Assembly (NCBI GenBank): GCA_903840265.1
Contig: CAIMFH010000180.1
Coordinates: 1 to 64,000, forward strand
Reading direction: 5' to 3'
DNA from: an uncultured Schlesneria sp.
GTDB taxonomy: Bacteria > Planctomycetota > Planctomycetia > Planctomycetales > Planctomycetaceae
Length of the DNA: 64,000 nucleotides
Both the position numbers and the translations under genes were made by a program. Below, piece after piece: positions 54,401-63,593 of the stretch. The stretch's first letter is position 1. Each line of letters begins with the position of its first letter. The notes below the pieces were generated by a model. It saw only the letters and a program-made list of their open reading frames with translations. It searched no databases and had not been told where the DNA came from.

Positions 54401-57400
54401 CAATCCCCAGTCGAGGCCCATCCAGATCAATCGTCAGCGTTGTTTCGTCGCCTTGCTTTCCCAACGACCAGTCGTGCAACCCGGTCGCTTTGACATCCAG
54501 GACCACATAGCCCGCTGGCAGAGCAATGTTGAACGATGACCGCGGGGCTCCCGTCAGGTTATAGACCAGACGAGTCGTCAGTTGCTGCTTGCGCTGCATC
54601 ACAAAAGCGGCCTGCTGCGCCGTGACATTGGCTTGCGACTCCTGTCGGGTGACTCGCAGGCTCAGCGCGAAGGGCCGTTTAGAGAATCGATAGGCCAACT
54701 GCGGTGCCACGTTTGGCCGACTCACCGGAACCGATGTTGTGAACTTGTCGGCGTAAATTTGCGAAAGCGACTCCACCTTGTCGGCTCGTAGGGTGAATTG
54801 GTTCCCTGCGAAGACGGCAACCTGGCCAATTTCGTTGGTCACTTCCAAAGGAGCGAGTTGCGGCAGGTCGACAACGACTGCTTCTGTGCCGACGCGCGTA
54901 TCCAGGAACGCTTCCACCGTCAGTTGAGTCGTATCAGACACATTTCGCCTGAAGATAACTCGCAACTTGCGAGCATCTCCTTCACCCTGCAATTCCCAAC
55001 CACCGACATCAGATCCATTTACGGCCTGCAGTCGATAGGTCGCTGGCAGCGACAACGTCACATCCGCCACGCCCCCTTGTCGGACTCGATACTGAAACCC
55101 GGTGCTGACTCGAATGCCCGCATCCGTCAGCGTAATCGCCTGCACAGAGTCGACGTGAACGACGGCTGCGGCGGCCCCTTTGGCTTGTTCCGGTTGCCAG
55201 GCAATCGTGAGATCGCCTCCCTTATCAACGGGTACCTCAATCGATTGAAGGTCGCCCGTGGTCACTCGTCGAAAGATCGTCGATGAGCCATTGATGCGAA
55301 CAGACAAATCTTTCGAGGGCAACGTAAACGAGAACTTCCCTGTGGGTACCGGCTGCAACGGCAACGTCACTGCTCCGGTCGTCCCCGAAAGACGAGCCGG
55401 CACTGAGAACACGAAATCGAGGACATGCAGACCCGGGTTAGAGATCACGACCTTCGTACACACACCATTCACGATCAACGCGGCATTCTTGCCGTCCAAT
55501 TTCGCTTCGCGTGCCGCGACCGCACCGATCGGAAGTTCGATCTGCAGTTGCCCGTCCACATAGCTGCGGATCGCATAGCGTGCGGTCACTTCCACGGTCG
55601 AGTCATCGGGTATTTTTTCGTTCGCGACGACCTTGGCCGAGTAGAACGCGGCCACGATTCCTCCATCCACGGGAGCGGTCCCGTTCAGCGGTTTGTTCGG
55701 GTACGCCTGTCGATACAACTCGACGAACTTCTCATAAGGAAGCAGGATCTTGTCAGCGGCCAAGGGGTCTGTGCCAGCATCGAACGGTACGATCAGCGAA
55801 CTCTGAGTCCGGAGCGGTGCTGATAGTGTCGCTTCCTCAGAGGGTTTACCCAATTGAGCGTCGGGCTGCGCCGATGCTTCCGAACCGAACATCAGCAAGG
55901 CTGCGACGCAGGCCCCGATCACAGGTCCGCTCTTGGTCGGACGATTTCCTGGAGTCCAACCACAACAAGTGACACAACAGGTCTCGACGCACCGTGCGAT
56001 CGCCACCACCAGCCACAGCCCGCAGGCCACGATGACTCCGAAGAACAGACCATCCAAGCCCACTTGCAATCCCTGCGGAACCAGCGGCAACAACGCCAAC
56101 GGCAGAGTTAGACCGAGGGCTGCGATCGTGGCTTTCGTGATACAACTGGATCGACGCAAGAACCAACCGACAAGTCCGACCAGTGCCACGAGAAAGACGC
56201 GGACGGTCGCACCGGAACGCTCATCAACATATCCAAGGTTCAACGCGATACCACCGCGAGCGGGATTGGATCCGGCGTAGCGAAACGTCTTCTGCAAACT
56301 TCCTTCCGGCGGCGTCAGGTCAATCGCCAGGGACAACAGACCGAGCTGATCCTTGCTGGCTGGGAGTGCTGGATCGGCGAGCTTGTCGCGTTGTGGCTGC
56401 TTCGCGGGCGCTTCCATGTCGATCTGTTGTTGAGCGACATCCAATTCATTTTTCCACTTTTCTTGAGGTTCGGCCTGTGGAGCATCGGCGGCAGCGGGCT
56501 GGGGGTTGAGCTTGCGAAGATCCTCAACACCGGACATTAGACCTTTGCGTTTCACCTTCGTGTCACTTGGCTCGATTCTGAATTTCTCGCCCGGCTTTTG
56601 AGGGGCGGCATCGTGAAATGAGTCCGTTAGATCGGATTCGCCGGAAAGGTTCGTTGTCCCCGGACGGCCGGTCGTAGGTGCCAGACCTGGAGCCGAAGTC
56701 GGCATCGGCTCCATGGGAGCATTGGGCGCTTCGTACCTCTCCTCTCGGATGTAGGCATCCTCTACCATTCCTTGAATGCGAGACCTAGCGTACTTCACAT
56801 TGCTTTGTTTCTGGCTTCCGATGAAACCAACAAAGCCGAGGTAGCCAAGTCCAAACACAAACAATAGGACGATGAGCGCGCCTTGACCTTTGCGATAAGC
56901 TATCAGCAATAGCGCGATCGCTCCCAGCGTGACGATGACCGCAAAAATCTGCCATCCCAGCTCGCTCACCGTCGGAACTCGCATACCCGTGTTCAATCGG
57001 CCCAAGATGCTGGTTTCGTCCAGATGTTGTTCCGGTTCCAGTGGACCTGAACTGCTGATCAACAAGGTCTTCGATGGGTAGTTCAGTTGCCAGTGCTGAT
57101 CGAGCACATCGACTGGCTGCGATGTTCCTTGTCCCGTCTGTACTGACAGTTCAGGCGGTGCCTGTTCAAACGTGCCGAACCGTGTGAGGGCGGGGACATC
57201 GGATCGATAGAACAATTGCAGTTGCCGCGACTGACCGACATGCGGCCCGCCCTGGGGAGTCGGAACGCTGACGCTGGCATTCAGCGGAACGAGATAGATA
57301 TCGCCTTGACGTCGGACTTCCACGGGCTGGCCATCGACGAGCGTCGCCCACAGCACGGTATCCTTGGGCAGGATCACTCGCAATCCTTGGACGCCGACCG

Positions 57401-59873
57401 CGATCAACTGAAATGTCGCGCGATGTTGCAGTTCGCCCGTGCGTCCCAGCACGCTGGTGACACTCAAGATTGGACACACGGCGGACGGAACGGGGAGTTT
57501 GTCGAATCGTTCTTCGGTCAGTGTGATCTTGGCTCCGGCGGTCGCGTTGCGGTAAACAGCGACGATCCGCTCTTTTGGAGCGTAGTACAGGTTCGGCAGT
57601 TCCAGCGGATCGACTTCCACCAGCGGCGTGCCGTCGGCGGCTTTGGCATCGATGGTGATCCGTTGTTCACCACCCGCTTCAATCGCCTGGAATCCGTTCT
57701 GACGTTCGGCATCGATGAATCGCAGTTGCGGCACCACGAACTCTTTGGCCTCTCCACGCGGAAGATCGATGTCGCAAAACAGCGGCACTACTCCACGCGA
57801 GCGTTGATCGAACTGCAGTGTCCAGATCCGATCGCCCGCCTGAAGTGCTCCCGGTTTCTGCTCGATGATCTGCCGGTCCGGGCTTTGGAAACGAATTGCG
57901 GTGCCTGCCGATTCCGGCAACGAGACTCGGAGGGTGCGAACGCCACCCCCTTGCACTTCGACCATCGCCTGCACAAACGCATGCATCGTCTGCGGATCGA
58001 GGCGCCCGACAGTAATCGTCTGAGCCGAGATGCGCGAAGGCTTACGAGTGACCTTCAGTTGGCCGCCATAACGAGTGTCCTGGGTCCGAAACCGCAGTCG
58101 CTCGAAATCGGCACTCAGCGGGACCGTGTCCAACCCTTTCAACTCTGAAGCCGCCAGATCCAGGTCATCGTCGCCGCGGATGACGATCGTTCCCTCGTTC
58201 AAGCTCGACTGCGGCAGGAACAGTTCCGGAATCGCGACAGTGATTGGGGTCGACTCAACCGGCCATCCCTCGACTTCACGGCGCAGAACCAGATGAATCG
58301 TTCCAGTCCCTTCGGCGGCCAGCGGCGGATCGAGCAGAATGCGTAGCTGGTTGACTCCCGGTTCTTGTGACAGGATCTGCCACTTCAAAGCGGCCTTGTC
58401 ACGTTCCGCACTGATCACGTTCCAATCGGCGGGCAGGCGGACATCCAGTTCGAAGAGCGGTGCGAACTGAGTCTTGACGGTGATGATCACCTGCAGATCC
58501 AGGCCAGTGGCGTTGACATCCAACACCGCGGCCACGGCGGTCTGCACTTCGCGCTGCTTCGGTTGAGTCGTCAGCCGCAACACGAAATCAGGCTGCCAGA
58601 CATCGAACCGCAGCAATTCGGTCGCATTAAATTTCGACATCTCATCGGGCATGGCAGCAGTCGGCTTTTGCCCTTGAGTGGCGCGTCGAACACCTTCTGT
58701 TTCTTCCACACGCAATCGCACGTCGGCGGGATGTTGCACAAGCACCTGGCCAATGTGCGACGTGAGGTTGGCAATCGTCAGTGGTGGCACCGTCCAGGGC
58801 TTGCCCGTTTCAATCGCCATCACACCCTTGAACGAGATCTTGCGCGTCCCATCAAAAGCTTGACCAAACGCCAGAGTGATATTCGTGCGACCTTTGTCGT
58901 TCGGGTCGTCGGTGAGGTCCCACGATTCCAATCCCGTTGATTCCACGTCCGCAATTTCCAACGTCGATGGCACAGAGAACGACAATCGATCGACTGGCTT
59001 GCCGAAGACCTGCAAGTTGGTCAATGCGTGCCAAGTCACTTCACCAGGGGCGACATGCAATCCATAACCCGTCGTTGCAAACGTCAGAGCGTCCGCCGCA
59101 TTTTCCGCAGCGCGATCGGTAACGCGCAACTGAATTCCCGGAGCACCGCCGATCGCGACGGTGTAGTCGGCAGGCTTGTCGAGTGGGGCAGGGCGTTCCA
59201 GTTGCAACGCGCCGACCAGAAGACGTTTGCCCGCAGGCAACGTCAGCGACAGCGTTCCACTGGGAGCACGCAGCAGTGAGAACGCGGCCACCTGATCGCT
59301 TCCCTGACTTGTCAGTTCCGTCGACAGTTCCAGCTTGAGAATGTGCTTCCCCTCTTCATTGCTGAAGAGCGTGACGGAACCATCCTGATTTCGGCCCAAC
59401 ATCGCCGGTTGATCATCCAACGTCGCCTTTTCGATCGACAAGCGTTGCGTGGGAAAAACGGTGGCCTGCCAATCGCCCGCGAACTGCGACAGTTCGGCTG
59501 TAACCGTCATCAGCAATTGGTCGCCGCTGACTCTTGCCTGATAGTTGCTGCTTGTCAGGACGATCGGCAGATTGGGTCGCGCTTTCGCGTTCGTTCTTGC
59601 CAGACCGATCAGTTCATCGAACTTCTTTCGCGTCAGCATCACGCCTCGGCGGTCCTGCTCCACGACGACATCCAACTCTTCGACGGGAACGAAGATTCGG
59701 CGACCTTCAGTCAGTTCCGTGACCAGATCGACTGGTTGTGCAGAGACGGATTGAACCGCCAGCAGCATCAGCCAAAACGCAGCGCCGCAAACCGCCAACC
59801 GGCGCTGAACGACAAGCAGCATCCCACGCGCGATTGACATCATCAGGCTGCGTGTCATCCGTTGATGACTCAT
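51435..59873 (-). CDS. Giant 2812-aa envelope protein built of two related halves
   Basis: I do not recognise the family. After a signal sequence (FWLMLLAVQSVSA, about 33-45) the first half has a module starting near residue 50 (RIFVPVEELD, then KKFDELIGLA, then SSNYQARVSGDQL), long beta-rich domains, two membrane helices (about 969-1018), a Pro/Thr-rich linker and a further helical block (about 1226-1300). Near 1316 comes a second signal-like segment ending SEASAQPDAQ, then a second module (ILLPYEKFVELY, AFYSAKVVAN), more beta-rich sequence, a Gly/Gln/Asn-rich region (about 2470-2650) and two or three C-terminal membrane helices. AAGGA lies eight bases before the ATG. The 1126-aa gene lies 43 nt upstream in the same operon. 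Confidence 0.9.
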   Translation of the reverse strand: MSHQRMTRSLMMSIARGMLLVVQRRLAVCGAAFWLMLLAVQSVSAQPVDLVTELTEGRRIFVPVEELDVVVEQDRRGVMLTRKKFDELIGLARTNAKARPNLPIVLTSSNYQARVSGDQLLMTVTAELSQFAGDWQATVFPTQRLSIEKATLDDQPAMLGRNQDGSVTLFSNEEGKHILKLELSTELTSQGSDQVAAFSLLRAPSGTLSLTLPAGKRLLVGALQLERPAPLDKPADYTVAIGGAPGIQLRVTDRAAENAADALTFATTGYGLHVAPGEVTWHALTNLQVFGKPVDRLSFSVPSTLEIADVESTGLESWDLTDDPNDKGRTNITLAFGQAFDGTRKISFKGVMAIETGKPWTVPPLTIANLTSHIGQVLVQHPADVRLRVEETEGVRRATQGQKPTAAMPDEMSKFNATELLRFDVWQPDFVLRLTTQPKQREVQTAVAAVLDVNATGLDLQVIITVKTQFAPLFELDVRLPADWNVISAERDKAALKWQILSQEPGVNQLRILLDPPLAAEGTGTIHLVLRREVEGWPVESTPITVAIPELFLPQSSLNEGTIVIRGDDDLDLAASELKGLDTVPLSADFERLRFRTQDTRYGGQLKVTRKPSRISAQTITVGRLDPQTMHAFVQAMVEVQGGGVRTLRVSLPESAGTAIRFQSPDRQIIEQKPGALQAGDRIWTLQFDQRSRGVVPLFCDIDLPRGEAKEFVVPQLRFIDAERQNGFQAIEAGGEQRITIDAKAADGTPLVEVDPLELPNLYYAPKERIVAVYRNATAGAKITLTEERFDKLPVPSAVCPILSVTSVLGRTGELQHRATFQLIAVGVQGLRVILPKDTVLWATLVDGQPVEVRRQGDIYLVPLNASVSVPTPQGGPHVGQSRQLQLFYRSDVPALTRFGTFEQAPPELSVQTGQGTSQPVDVLDQHWQLNYPSKTLLISSSGPLEPEQHLDETSILGRLNTGMRVPTVSELGWQIFAVIVTLGAIALLLIAYRKGQGALIVLLFVFGLGYLGFVGFIGSQKQSNVKYARSRIQGMVEDAYIREERYEAPNAPMEPMPTSAPGLAPTTGRPGTTNLSGESDLTDSFHDAAPQKPGEKFRIEPSDTKVKRKGLMSGVEDLRKLNPQPAAADAPQAEPQEKWKNELDVAQQQIDMEAPAKQPQRDKLADPALPASKDQLGLLSLAIDLTPPEGSLQKTFRYAGSNPARGGIALNLGYVDERSGATVRVFLVALVGLVGWFLRRSSCITKATIAALGLTLPLALLPLVPQGLQVGLDGLFFGVIVACGLWLVVAIARCVETCCVTCCGWTPGNRPTKSGPVIGACVAALLMFGSEASAQPDAQLGKPSEEATLSAPLRTQSSLIVPFDAGTDPLAADKILLPYEKFVELYRQAYPNKPLNGTAPVDGGIVAAFYSAKVVANEKIPDDSTVEVTARYAIRSYVDGQLQIELPIGAVAAREAKLDGKNAALIVNGVCTKVVISNPGLHVLDFVFSVPARLSGTTGAVTLPLQPVPTGKFSFTLPSKDLSVRINGSSTIFRRVTTGDLQSIEVPVDKGGDLTIAWQPEQAKGAAAAVVHVDSVQAITLTDAGIRVSTGFQYRVRQGGVADVTLSLPATYRLQAVNGSDVGGWELQGEGDARKLRVIFRRNVSDTTQLTVEAFLDTRVGTEAVVVDLPQLAPLEVTNEIGQVAVFAGNQFTLRADKVESLSQIYADKFTTSVPVSRPNVAPQLAYRFSKRPFALSLRVTRQESQANVTAQQAAFVMQRKQQLTTRLVYNLTGAPRSSFNIALPAGYVVLDVKATGLHDWSLGKQGDETTLTIDLDGPRLGIAEVVLAGTVPRETTTTAAEVVFPHPTDATKLNSMAAVWLDEGFTGTLDSFDSWRSVDARLVSGDLKAVRPDLPVQFAFQSTASAPDSIKILLQRATPRLTANGLAMVSVTDVAVVYTLALQWQIDSATTDSLVFTTPSFLAGKLEFTGTGIRETTHVDAGEGRTRWTIWLRTPVSGKYFVAAVATLPPASKEVAAPAIVFEQGNGVTTPVEGQRQYVLLINLSQSQLTSASPELTESVQREDVPVVVDQSLVDQATELVRVKQLSTAPRWTLQTFAQTASVPASVNVADLTTIVSRDGTYRGQAIYTIKNRSRQFLALKMPADAELLSVFVGNVPSRAVTTKRKNDTIQLVALPKTSAASLAFPVRILWRGRLGSGLPKNARLLRQEVDLPAPIVVSQQDDPDFGIPVARTRWTVWLPDDLDAQPLKASVRNNLTLQSGDAPDLLYQKAAVQELSELLGFVEQNYSYNSRGEGRRAQATNNMKQIELALDNATQLSQSVGSVNGDHDFVQQRDVALKRLSDLQKSIQTDQQQLPAMVTNGNGIDGTTIRGSQLNGSFIGSTFGDQQSELSNVILNNDALIRGNSGDGLQVNSKSEVSEFSFDLKNKDTEKAPSSGKDGGKPASVKGNAAGQQTRQSLQLGNGVNIDALNNDINAQKQSGQQGQQGQFQQLGRQGGAVPLLNRIPNAGPSNPQQAADGSGEVGGPRYRVLAPQGANLNYPNGGAVTYPQNGQPIAQQPQGGQQGLWMANPVNPQATGGGFGGGINGQQGGQGGFGGQLGGQFGGGNFGPGSGGGGGSNGYPVYGGFAPGTSSSPVPGKRMVPTVGFASSGFEWVDDAVLGANVAGQGIAQNAGVPLVGINPGGGAQVRMPTGGLSLGFDLPTTGRKLVFSKAGGDPKLALAVRPQETVRWGLNLVWSGIWLAIGIGIALAVRSSSMSGRLPQQLLIAIAALSILGFVVLPSPLNGCAFMTFVVVSLVIAWINRRAPETI

Positions 59874-59916
59874 TGTAATATCCTTATTCCAAAGCCAATT
59901 CCAACGTCAAATCGCG

Positions 59917-62900
59917 TTACGCTTCATCGCTGTTTGTCGGACCGGGGTCCGCTGGCGGTAAAGGTGACGTCGGAGGGCTTGATATCGGAACGACGGGGAT
60001 TGGTGTCGGAGCGGCGACCACTTCAGCTGGCCGTCGGCTAAGCAGGGCGTGGACCACCCAGATGGCGACTAAGGCTGTCAAACCATAGACCGAAACTGCC
60101 AGGCCGTGAACGACCAGATCGGCATCCATCAAGGCATAAGTGCAGGCACCGAACGCAGCCAGGATTAGCAGCGTCAACTTGTTTTCCCACGAAGTGTTCC
60201 GCAGCACGAAAGCAATCGCAATGATCGCTCCGCTGACGATCCAGGTGTAATACGGCAGATGCCACCAGCCGAATCCTTGAACCGCGTCGCGACCCGCCAG
60301 ACTGGAGTACAGGTGGCGGTGTCCTTCCACTGGAAATTCGAAGACTCCACCTGCATCGGTTCCGATCCAGGCATCTAGATCTTGTGTCCCTTGGTGACCG
60401 GCCCGACGCTTGCGAAACAAGTCGCGCAATGAGGTTCGCGTCTCGCTGGTGAAATTCTCTGGCGTTCCGATCAATGCATACTCATCGGGAACCCAGACAC
60501 CCAGCCGCAGTTGCTGAATCGCGACACCCTTGGCCTCGTACCCGCCGATGATCGGCAGCCTGAGCAAGAGCGATCCCCCTGCGGTCTGAAACGCATCGGG
60601 CTTAACGGCCATGCGGAACAGGATCGTCAACGAAAATGGTTCATCGGATGATTTCGTGCGGGCCACGTTAATGAAGTACGATGTCCACAGATCGCGAGCT
60701 TTTAGATCCGCCTTCTCCAGCGCGACTGGCTTGCGATCAACAAGCACTCCCAGCGGTTCAGCCGACGTTGGCAGATCCACACGCAGCCGTTGACGTTCGC
60801 TCGACTTCATCACGTAACGGGCTCGGTACGTGGCTGTGCTGGCCTTATCCAGCACGACTTCCACCAGCGCCTTGCTGACGACGGTTTCGACGACGCCTTG
60901 CACGTCGTATTTATTAGCGGAAAGCTCCAGTTTCACCGGCTGCTTGAAATAGCGATAGGCGACAAATCCATCCTGTGCCAGATACTGCAGTTCCCGTACA
61001 TCGATCGGCTCGACATCACCTCCGCTGGCGGTGGTCGACACCGAGAGGGCTCGATCCTTAAGAACGGTCATTTCGCCAATCGTCCGCGACACGGTGATCT
61101 CACGCTTCCCTTGCGGCCCATCATCTTTGTCATAGGGATCCAGCACGCGAATCGCTTCAATCACGCTTTTTTCGCTCTTCGCTTCGGTATCCGCCGTGGG
61201 ACTCAGATCGTAAGTGATCTGGAAGGGCTGAGAACCCAGCACTTCACGCTGCATGATGACGGTCCAGGTGACCCAGCCATCAACAGCCTTGGCGGCGCGA
61301 CTCTTTTGCTTGATCGGTGGTGCGGAGCCTCCGGCAGTGGAACTGATCTGAACCTTGTCGGCCAGTGCTTCTGGAACTGAGAACCGGAAAGTGTCGATGC
61401 CCGCATACTCGATGACATAATTCAGACTGGTCGTGACCTGCACTTGTCCCTGTTTCACATCCGCGCGAGTTCCGATGGACGCGGTCAGTCGAGTCGGCTT
61501 GCGAACGGTTCGGACGGGAATCTCCACCGGCCGGCGGTTGTAGAGCCACGAAGAGACCAGCCGTGCGTTCGCAATCGCCTCCGCCTGCGGCGACGGATCA
61601 GGCTGAGCTCCCACCAGCTTTTCGGCGTCAGTGATGACATCGATCGATTCCGGTGCATAAACCTGAATCTTGCCGTTTTCCAATTCTGCGCCGACCGGTT
61701 CGAGTGTCGGGATCGTCTGATCCGTTTTCTCGGCAGTCGGATCGAGCGATCGGAATGCGAACACCGTAATCGCCAGCGTGCCCAGCGTCTTTTCGCGCAG
61801 ACTGACTGACAGGGTTGTCTTGTCCGGCGAAACGTCGAACTGCTTCATACGATCGCACACGACGTTTTCGATCGTAATATCGGCGGGCAACTTGTACTTC
61901 ACTTCGAACACGCCAGCACGATCGATCGTGAAGTTCGCCACCGACCGCAGTCGCAATTGATCATCGCGGAAAACCAACTGCGATGTCTGATTGACAATCA
62001 AGCGTGGTTCGACAGGCTTCGCCAAGACCTTGAGATGAAACGCCGGGCTGTAGTACTTGAAGTAAAGTCCTCCAGGTCGCTTCAGCCGAGCGTCCACTTC
62101 GCTGTCATCCGTCCGCAGCAAGCCGGTCTGTTCTTCGACGGTCAGCGTCAGATCACCACCCTGTTTCAGCGCGACCGTGCCACTCTCACGAATGACATCG
62201 AGAGCATGAATCCCGTAGGCGGTCGCCCCTTCCATCCCGGCGACATCAAATGCTTCAGTCGGCGCGGCCTGCTCGGTATGAACTTCGAGCGTGACCTTGC
62301 CATCCAGTCGGCTGAGCAATTCGATCGTCACCAATTGGCGGTTTTCTTCCTCAACCGCTTTCCACTCTTTCACTTTGGCATTCGAAGTGATGTCGAGAAT
62401 CCGCTGGCCTTTAGGGACAGCGATCCGCACCTTTTCAATCTGGCCTCGCAAAACTTCGTAGGTCAGCCAGGCGTCGGTATGAACCAGCCCGTCTTCGACC
62501 GTCACCAAAGTCTGGTTCGTGACACTCGCCAGCAGTTCCATATCCGGCTTCGTGCCAACCCGAGGATGCCAGCGGGCCGAGATCTTGTCGGTCGACCCAA
62601 TGGTCGCCTTGATCCGAGTCTCTCTCGCTGCGGCCGCAATCGGTTCGCTGACCAGCTTCGGTTTCAGCTCGATCGTCTGATCGGCTTCAGGAATCACGAG
62701 GTCGAACGTGGTGATCCCGACGGTCGGAACATCCATCTCCAGACTCTTGCCTTCCGGCGCCGTGCGAACTCGCGCTGTCAGCTCGATTTGAATCTTGTGT
62801 TCACCAGCGGTCGGCAGCAACAGCGAATACGTTCCGTTTCCGGTTCCTCGCAGTAAGACCTTCCCCGAGTCCGAGGTGATTTTCCCGATCGCCGCTTCGC

Positions 62901-63297
62901 CAAACTTGATCGGCACTTCAGCCCAGCCTTTGTCGAGAGCCTGAACGACCAGGGTCGCCGAGACTTGGGCAACGTCCTTTTCGACCTTGGCGACGTAGTT
63001 TGCCGAAGTGATCACGCCTGAAACGGGTGGCTGATCAGTCTTGCGCAGACCATTGCCAACCGTGGACTCGATCAGCTTCAAGTACTCGGCGTACGGAATG
63101 AAGACACTGCCATCCGGCTTTTCAAAGACGGATTTCAGGCTTTTGAACGGCATGTAGATCAGCCGTTCGACCGTTTTTGCCGGCGGCGCGACTGCCGGCT
63201 TTTCACCGTCTGCGGGCTGTCCAAATGCCGCCGAGTTACAGAGCGTCAAAGTGCTGATCGCAACGGCAACAAGTCCAAAGTGCCGAATCGCTTGCAT
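59917..63297 (-). CDS. 1126-aa envelope protein sharing the giant-protein module
   Basis: It has a signal peptide (LVAVAISTLTLCNSAAFG) and then the same kind of module as its neighbour: SVFIPYAEYLKLI (about residue 62) followed by ITSANYVAKVEKDVAQVSATLV and a stretch with GEHKIQIELTA. Beta-rich domains fill most of the chain. Near the C-terminus are three or four membrane helices (about 1010-1090, such as YTWIVSGAIIAIAFVL and LTLLILAAFGACTYALM), then a Pro-rich tail (VVPISSPPTSPLPPADPG). AAGGA precedes the ATG. It is the first gene of a two-gene operon with the 2812-aa protein. Function unknown; a large envelope complex is a guess. Confidence 0.9.
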   Translation of the reverse strand: MQAIRHFGLVAVAISTLTLCNSAAFGQPADGEKPAVAPPAKTVERLIYMPFKSLKSVFEKPDGSVFIPYAEYLKLIESTVGNGLRKTDQPPVSGVITSANYVAKVEKDVAQVSATLVVQALDKGWAEVPIKFGEAAIGKITSDSGKVLLRGTGNGTYSLLLPTAGEHKIQIELTARVRTAPEGKSLEMDVPTVGITTFDLVIPEADQTIELKPKLVSEPIAAAARETRIKATIGSTDKISARWHPRVGTKPDMELLASVTNQTLVTVEDGLVHTDAWLTYEVLRGQIEKVRIAVPKGQRILDITSNAKVKEWKAVEEENRQLVTIELLSRLDGKVTLEVHTEQAAPTEAFDVAGMEGATAYGIHALDVIRESGTVALKQGGDLTLTVEEQTGLLRTDDSEVDARLKRPGGLYFKYYSPAFHLKVLAKPVEPRLIVNQTSQLVFRDDQLRLRSVANFTIDRAGVFEVKYKLPADITIENVVCDRMKQFDVSPDKTTLSVSLREKTLGTLAITVFAFRSLDPTAEKTDQTIPTLEPVGAELENGKIQVYAPESIDVITDAEKLVGAQPDPSPQAEAIANARLVSSWLYNRRPVEIPVRTVRKPTRLTASIGTRADVKQGQVQVTTSLNYVIEYAGIDTFRFSVPEALADKVQISSTAGGSAPPIKQKSRAAKAVDGWVTWTVIMQREVLGSQPFQITYDLSPTADTEAKSEKSVIEAIRVLDPYDKDDGPQGKREITVSRTIGEMTVLKDRALSVSTTASGGDVEPIDVRELQYLAQDGFVAYRYFKQPVKLELSANKYDVQGVVETVVSKALVEVVLDKASTATYRARYVMKSSERQRLRVDLPTSAEPLGVLVDRKPVALEKADLKARDLWTSYFINVARTKSSDEPFSLTILFRMAVKPDAFQTAGGSLLLRLPIIGGYEAKGVAIQQLRLGVWVPDEYALIGTPENFTSETRTSLRDLFRKRRAGHQGTQDLDAWIGTDAGGVFEFPVEGHRHLYSSLAGRDAVQGFGWWHLPYYTWIVSGAIIAIAFVLRNTSWENKLTLLILAAFGACTYALMDADLVVHGLAVSVYGLTALVAIWVVHALLSRRPAEVVAAPTPIPVVPISSPPTSPLPPADPGPTNSDEA

Positions 63298-63593
63298 ACG
63301 ATGGAATCCTTATAATCACTAACCTTCGCCAAGGCGATAAGTTCAGCAAAACAGGCAGAAGATGTCGAGTGTGCGGGTTCGGAAAACCTGGAAGACTTGG
63401 GGGCAAAAAGCCGTTGAGGTGGTTTTCTTGAGGAAACTACACAAGTTGACGCGGAAAGTGTCGAGAATTCTCCCTGAAAATGTCTGACTCTGCCAATTTG
63501 GCAAACTTTGCGAGCGAGTTCCGGGCTGATTTCGCCTCAACTCGTTTTGGTTTCTAATGGCATTCCCCGTTTACCGCTCATTAGGAAACACCG
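63298..63593. other. Divergent promoter region of the giant-protein operon
   Basis: About 295 nt between the giant-protein operon and the TPR gene. It is less GC-rich than its surroundings and holds a small GCCAATTTGGC palindrome near 63495-63505. I see no sigma-factor boxes I would defend. Confidence 0.45.
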
